Both the position numbers and the translations under genes were made by a program. This document shows positions 58,401 to 64,000 of a stretch of 64,000 bases of DNA, in pieces. Positions within the stretch are counted from its first letter, which is position 1; the number at the start of each line of letters is the position of its first letter. This stretch comes from Coriaria nepalensis (taxonomy: Eukaryota > Streptophyta > Magnoliopsida > Cucurbitales > Coriariaceae). The stretch spans positions 749,001 to 813,000 of the forward strand of contig CP114499.1 of the NCBI GenBank assembly GCA_027186245.1, written 5' to 3'. Below the pieces are notes generated by a model. The model ran no database searches. It worked only from the letters and a program-made list of their open reading frames with translations, and was not told the origin of the DNA.

Positions 58401-61400
58401 GTTGGTCCTGGTGGCTATCCAGTGGAACCATTTCCATATTATCCCTCACAAATTCCACCCGGCGGTCTTGCCAACTCCCATCCAGTTCCTTCTACTGGAC
58501 CCGGACCTGGACCCAGACCTAGAGGACACCACCCTAAAAGTGGAGATATGTACAGACCTCCTATGCCTGATGCATATATGCACCCAAATATGTCAATGAG
58601 ACCTGGCTTTTATCCTGGTCCAGTTCCGTATGAGGGTTATTATTGTCGTCCAATGCCCTACTGCAATTCAAATAAGCGAGATGCTTCTTTCATGGGGATG
58701 GGACCCAATCCCGTATACAACATGTACATGAATCAAAATGCACCCGAGCCTGGCCATTCCCATGGAAGATCAGGTGGACAAGGTTCTAGTGGCAAAGCAT
58801 ATGCCCCAGAACAAGTGGAATCTGGACATCCTCACAATACTCGAGGACCATACAAGGTTCTTTTGAAGCAGCACAACAGCTGGGAAGACAGAAATGAAGA
58901 AGAGACTTGGGAAAGTACTGTCTCGATCGATCATTCAAATGGTGGGAAGAGTGACCAAGCAAAAATATCTTCATGGGAGAATGACCCGAGACATGATTTC
59001 AGAAAGGGAGGCAAGACTAATGAAGAAGTAGCTCATCCTCAGGCTGGCTCTAGCTCTTCTGGTTCTGCCAAATTCCATTCTCATGAAAGTGAAAGGTCTA
59101 TAAAGGCAGTTGATGACACTTCCCATGCATCCCCTGGTCTCTTAGAAGCCCCACAATCTCCTGGCCTGAAAGATTCTAGTCTTATTCAGAAGATTGAGGG
59201 ATTAAATGCCAAAGCCCGGGCTTCTGACATACGGGTTGATGGTGCACCTGTTTCAACTTTGGAGGAACGGCGAGGTAACGTGCTTCCAATTGATAATGCT
59301 AAAGCCAACAATTCAGCAAGTGAAGCTGTAAATCGTGCCTCCAATAGTGGATCGTCCATCTCTAGGTTTGTTCCAAATTTGCATGTTTCAACTTATTGTT
59401 TTTACCCATATTTAATGTTGAGAAAATTTATCTGTGAATTCACAGGAGAGCTAATCCTGGAATGCAAGGTCGAACTGATCATTGTGTCAGAGGCAAAGCT
59501 AATTCCCATGAAGTTGATGGCTGGCAGAAAAGATCTCCAATAAAAAATCCGGATGTGGTAACAGCTGCTTATCAACAAGCGTCTGACATGCATGTGAAAG
59601 ATTCCCATGCTTTAGGTGATACTGAAAAGCCTGAGTCACATCTTTCAAAGAGCCCTCAAGAAGAAACTGTCCAAACCACACATGATTCCAGTGATAGCCC
59701 AGCACAGGTAATAATATAATTGTATTATACATTTCTGCTTCTTCTTTGCACATAAGAGTTATAAGTTTATGTTTTGGGTTTGAAAATCAGCGTGCTAAAG
59801 TGAGAGAGCTAGCAAAGCAACGTACCAAACAACTGCAGGAGGAAGAGGAGGAACGGACAAGAAAACAGAAGACTAAGGCATTGGCAAAACTCGAAGAGTT
59901 GAACAGGCGTACACAAGCAGGGGAGGGTACAACACAGAGGTCTGAGAATGATACTAGTGATACTTTCCAGAAGAAGCAAGAATCTCAAACTCTTGGTGAA
60001 CCAAGAGTTGCTCTTTGTACATCTGGACTAGCTGTCCCTGTTTTATTTGGTGATGTAGTTGCTAATCTGAATGAGCAGAGCACTGTTATGGTTGGAAGGC
60101 CACATGTTATATCTGGTGAGGCTCTTTTAAAAGCACCAAAAAACGGCCCCAAGGAATCTACTAAAGCATACATTCAATCTGTACCCTTGAAGCAAGATGT
60201 TACTATCTCTGAAACTACTCGTGTTGATAATGCTCCCCAAGTTCAGGAGAGTAATTCCTTAAAGAATAAACGTGTTGTTTATAAGCAAAAGCAGAATGTT
60301 TTGCCTGAAAGGAATTTCACTGAAATGGTTATTCCTACCAATGTGGCAGAAGCATCTAAAATTCCTACTGATTCTGCAGCTGATACCAAAGCATCTGTTG
60401 GGGAATCTATTCAGTTTATGAGCCCAGATTCTGCTGTCGCGACTTCAGTTAATCCAAGAAAGAAAAATAACAATGGTGTTAAGAACAAGCACAAAGTGGT
60501 GGAAGAAGCTTCTATCTCTGTTTTACCATCTGCAGTATCAAAGGAAACAAACCCTAAAATTGAAAGTGGCAAGTCAAAGGCAGCTGAGCCTAAGAAGGAT
60601 AGCACTTTGGGTCATTCAGTCAATACCTCCACAGAAACGAATGTGGCTTTGGACCAGCTGTCTTCTGTCTCAATCGAAGAAAATCAGGGGAAAGGAAATG
60701 GCCAGTGGAAGTCTCAGCAAAATCGCAGGATGCAAAGAAACCTTCAAAATAGATCGGAGAAGTTCCACACTAGTGATTCGGTTGTCTGGGCACCTGTCCG
60801 ATCAATCAACCAGACCGAGGTTGTTCTTGAAGAAGCTGGTCAAAAGAATAGAGTTGAATCTTCCAATTCATCTAATACCAAAATTGATCACCAAGTGCAA
60901 AACAATCCGAAAAGTAAGAGAGCAGAAATGGAGAGATATGTCCCAAAGCCTGCAGCAAAAGAAATGGCACAGCAAGGAATCATTCAGCCTGTGGCTTCTT
61001 CTACTACCCAGACAACATCAGTCGAAAATAGTTTTTTGTATCCTACTTCTGAGGCTCAAACCACAGAGACTGTTCTACCTGCTGGTGATTCTGTTGAGAA
61101 TAGAGGGTTAGCCATAGAGTCAACAAATGGTGGGGATAATAAAAGTAGGCATCATAAGCATGGTAAAACACATGGATCATGGATGCAACGTGGAAGCAAA
61201 ATGTCCACAATTGGGCAAGCTGTTCAAGACCAGCCAGCCACTGTTCAAAAACCAATTGACCATGAAGTTCAGAAGGTTGAAGTAAGCTTGGTGAAAGAGC
61301 AACCGGACAATTATGATGAATGGAATCCTCCTGATGGATGGAACAATCCACCTAATCCGGACTCTGTTGTACCTGTCACTGCTCCTGCTACTTCAAGTGA

Positions 61401-62259
61401 ACAGAATTTAACAGGAAGAGGTAAGAGGCACCAATATAGGGGATACAAAGGTGGTGCGAATAGTCATAATGATGAAGATCAGAAGAAATATAACAGCGAG
61501 GTGGACAATGAGAAAACTCTTACCCAATCTTCAGTGCCTGAGATAAGTCAGAGGGGCTTTCTGGTTGGTTCAAAAGAAAGCAGAGGAGGTGTAGGGGAGC
61601 AGCAGCCAACGTCTCAGTGGCAACCTAAAGCTCAGTCTCATCCAGCCAATGATCATAGAGGAAATAGGCCAGCTGGTGGTCAAAATGTTAAAAGGGAATC
61701 TGCCCGTAACCAGGAGAATAGTGATCATGTGGCCCCTCCACCTCACAACAATCAATCGACCGAAAGGTTTAGTAATGAAGGAAGAAATGTAGTAGTCCAT
61801 CATCAAGAAGGTAAGATAGAAAAGAGAGTATCTTCTTCTTCTTCACATTGGGAGTCCCGCCCTCACTCCCCAGTTGAGCCTGATCCAGTGCCCATGGATA
61901 TGAGACAAGAGGGTGTCCGTAAAAATGCAAACCGTAATAGCCGATTCGCCCGAGGGCCTGAATCTCAAGGTGAATGGAATTCTTCTTTGGGACAAGAAAA
62001 CAAGCAGCACATCCCTGCCAATAGAGAAAGGCAAAGGCATAATAGTAATTCTCGTTACGAGTATCAGCCAGTGGGTCCCTACAACAACAACAACAAATGG
62101 AGCAACAACCCTGGTGGGATGCCTAAAGATAATCATCATCAGCATTCAGGTTCTTCAAGGTACAGAGAGAGAGGCCCAAATCAGTCTGGACGTGGAGGGG
62201 GAGACTTTCATGGCCGCCAAAGTAGTAACACTACCAGAGTAGATACTGGTTATGAGTAA
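55475..62259 (+). CDS. MOS1: MODIFIER OF SNC1 (MOS1), BAT2-domain protein
   Basis: Large nuclear regulator that in Arabidopsis controls expression of the immune receptor gene SNC1 and affects cell cycle and flowering. Exons: 55475-55497, 56126-56206, 56337-56381, 56521-56890, 57257-57359, 57965-58045, 58156-59365, 59446-59707 and 59791-62259. They join in frame to about 1547 residues, somewhat longer than the Arabidopsis protein as I recall it. The BAT2 N-terminal domain is clear: RRWASARRGGMTVLGKV, PKPINLPSQRLENHG, VEIVPKGTLSWGS and DGFSLTSGDFPTLGSEK. The middle is Pro/Gly/Tyr-rich (GGPTYGPPVGPGGYP). A coiled coil begins at RAKVRELAKQRTKQLQEEEEERTRKQ. The C-terminus is Arg/Gly/Asn-rich and low in structure. 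A GTAAGC donor at the very end (62256) and CAG at 62355-62357 would change the last residues from GYE to GYEY. Confidence 0.95.
55700..55843. repeat. Perfect 72-bp tandem duplication in a MOS1 intron
   Basis: Copies at 55700-55771 and 55772-55843 are identical by eye, beginning GGCGAGTGGTGATGG. They are in the first coding intron and do not touch the splice sites. Identity implies a very recent event or an assembly duplicate. Confidence 0.95.
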
Positions 62260-62870
62260 GCAAGGGATACTTTTTGACTTTGCATAACTGGTTCCCTTGA
62301 TTTAGAATGTCCCTATTCAATCTGTATGAGCAGCGGCTGATTCTCCTATGTGTTCAGGTACTAAGTAAGATATCTCTTCACCACGTCCCTATTCAATTTG
62401 GTCGAGCATTTGAAATTGGAGTTTGTGGAAACTGCATTCTAATTAGATCGTGGAGGTTTTCGTAAATGGAATTTTGCTTTTGGATGAAAGTCGAAGACAA
62501 AATTGGATTTTTCTTTTGCATTCTAATTGTGTGTTAATTTCATTGTTCAATTCCTTATAGTGATTGAGGCATAGTACCCTTGTGATGGCAGGTTAGGAGC
62601 AGATTTGATCGTGGGCAGAAACTAGTAGCAAGAGTTGAATTAAGTAGTAGTTTGTACCTGGTTGATTTCCTTTTTTTTTTTTCAATATTTTTGGAAATGT
62701 ATGTGATTTTGAACGAGATGTATTTTGCTCTCCTCTTTCTGTGTTGTTTGCTTTGGGAACCCATCAATATCATCACTCTTTTGAGCCTTTTTGTGTTTAG
62801 TAACCTCCTTTCCTCTATATTTGGAACACCAAAGAGGTAAAAGAAAGGATTAGAGAAATCCTCCCGTGAA

Positions 62871-62901
<31 letters not shown>

Positions 62902-63050
62902 AAAGGTACATAGTTTAAATTCAAAAGTTGGGGTCACAGGGAATATGGTTCAATTTTATTCCGCTGTGTTGTCTCTTTGGATCTTCATTACCTTTCTATT
63001 TGAGCTCAAAATTACGTTTCGTTATTTTTTTGGGAAATTTTAAATATCAA
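62260..63050. other. MOS1 3' flank
   Basis: Probable 3'UTR then spacer. An AAAT microsatellite of about eight units sits at 62868-62901. No coding block seen. Confidence 0.5.
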
Positions 63051-63051
63051 T

Positions 63052-63381
63052 AGGGGTGGATAAAAATTCCGATCCTAGCGAGAGTCTCTATACCTACACC
63101 GGTTTTTGTTATAGATTAAGGAACTGGCATGGTTTCAGTTAGGACATAATGATGATTTGGATTGGGGTTAAATTAAAACAGGACATCCCAAATATATAGG
63201 TTAATATTTAAAAATTTATATGTATAAAAAGGATACACATTTTCTTCTATTTTCTATAATCGAAGCCTCATACCAAAAGTATTAGTACTAAGTTGAGATT
63301 AGAGATTTTAGTCCTGATATTAAATAAGCTAGGACCGGATTAAGTATCTATGTGTCCGTTATGAGGAGACTTTTGCCCCCT
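63052..63381. mobile_element. TIR element, hAT-type MITE candidate
   Basis: Starts AGGGGTGGATAAAA and ends TTTTGCCCCCT, which are inverted copies apart from a few changes. Ends of the form (C)AGGGGTGGGCAAAA are typical of plant hAT MITEs. The interior (about 300 bp) is non-coding. Target-site duplication is not evident. Confidence 0.5.
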
Positions 63382-64000
63382 CTATTTATCAGCTTTTTCA
63401 TCTATTTTGATGTAATAATGTGTATCATGAACATGTATGTTATCAGTTGATCATGGTATGTAAGTTCATATTTTACATGATCAATTAAAGATATACTTTT
63501 ACACTCTATAGATAGTTGAAAGGCTCGATAAGTCTAGTATTCAAAGAAGGACAAATTCCAATTTGGAGTTTAAGCCAAAAAGTTATACAAAGATTTTAAG
63601 AGATAATGCATGGATCAAATTGGATAGTGCTAAAATTAAAATTTCACTTCATTCAATTTTAAATATAAAACTATAATTTTTATCTAGAAATAATTACGTG
63701 GAAAATTTAAAAATATACAACGGTTAGTTTTATTGTGGAATGCAACGGTTAGTTTTAATTTTATTGTGGAAAAAAAAAATTCTAAAAGGGGAGATAAGTC
63801 TAAATTCTTATAAGTACAAAATGAATTTATAATTTTTCAAACTTGAGGAGGGATAAATTCTAGTTATTGAAACTTTGAGGGGTCATTTATGATTTTAAAA
63901 TCTCATACTTCAACTTATCCGACAATTTAAAAGCTATTTTATCAGTGAGCTCAACAACATATCATGATCCATCCAATTTTTCCGTTGGAAAGAGTGGAAC
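63382..64000. other. Right edge, no gene seen
   Basis: AT-rich. A short tandem repeat of CAACGGTTAGTTTTA(..)TTATTGTGGAA occurs at about 63719-63770. No coding block supported. Confidence 0.5.

Noticed and set aside
60473..61111. 212-codon frame inside MOS1 in another phase
   Set aside because: Shadow frame within the large MOS1 exon.
1..64000. tRNA, rRNA, CRISPR or bacterial-type insertion sequence
   Set aside because: I looked for B-box-like words (GGTTCGAATCC), regular spacer arrays and transposase frames and saw none convincing.

Overview
This is nuclear DNA of a flowering plant, most likely a eudicot. The genes are intron-rich with GT-AG introns, the intergenic DNA is very AT-rich with many microsatellites, and the gene families are plant-typical: R2R3-MYB, Dof, a terpene synthase relic, the plastid PEP/phosphate translocator, MODIFIER OF SNC1, DUF1645. 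I cannot name the species. I see no operon, CRISPR array, tRNA, rRNA or prokaryotic feature.

Layout from left to right. 0.5-1.5 kb: 3' half of a dead terpene synthase (-). 2.1-4.7 kb: exosome subunit RRP40 (+). 5-8.3 kb: AT-rich spacer. 8.4-9.5 kb: WER/GL1-type R2R3-MYB (+). 11.0-12.5 kb: broken PEX14 copy (+). 12.8-13.4 kb: DUF1645 gene (-). 13.5-16.9 kb: repeat-rich spacer. 17.0-18.9 kb: mitochondrial ribosomal protein L7/L12 (-). 19.4-22.3 kb: COX11 (-). 22.5-23.6 kb: decayed copia element. 25.7-26.9 kb: Dof gene of the DOF5.6/HCA2 type (+). 28.2 kb: MITE-like element. 29.2-32.2 kb: 997-residue PWWP protein (-). 34.0-34.2 kb: long ATTCAT array. 35.0-35.3 kb: copia gag relic (-). 35.9-37.6 kb: Fe-S scaffold ISU1 (-). 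38.0-38.7 kb: MYB98-group pseudogene (+). 39.2-42.3 kb: PPT1 (-). 46.2-48.0 kb: rolling-stone-like membrane protein (+). 48.7-49.0 kb: MPP10 fragment (+). 50.1-51.7 kb: Tim17/22/23-family protein (-), divergent from a SOUL haem-binding gene at 52.1-53.6 kb (+). 54.8-62.3 kb: MOS1 (+). The rest is spacer with a TIR element at 63.1-63.4 kb.

The most striking structure is at 17.6-22.3 kb. Two adjacent, co-oriented nuclear genes for mitochondrial proteins (L7/L12 and COX11) each carry a copy of the same promoter, 5'UTR exon and intron start. The copies are near-identical around the exon and first splice donor. They keep several shared TGGGCC/TGGGCT motifs further upstream. The internal intron acceptor used by L7/L12 is destroyed in the COX11 copy, where a new acceptor sits 15 bases before the COX11 start codon. 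This looks like promoter and leader sharing by local duplication.

Several other genes also serve organelles (ISU1, PPT1, the Tim17-family protein, and the dead PEX14). Four gene relics (terpene synthase, PEX14, MYB98-like, MPP10) sit beside intact genes, so the region has gathered partial duplicates. All exon boundaries were deduced by eye from frame continuity and GT-AG signals, without transcript data.
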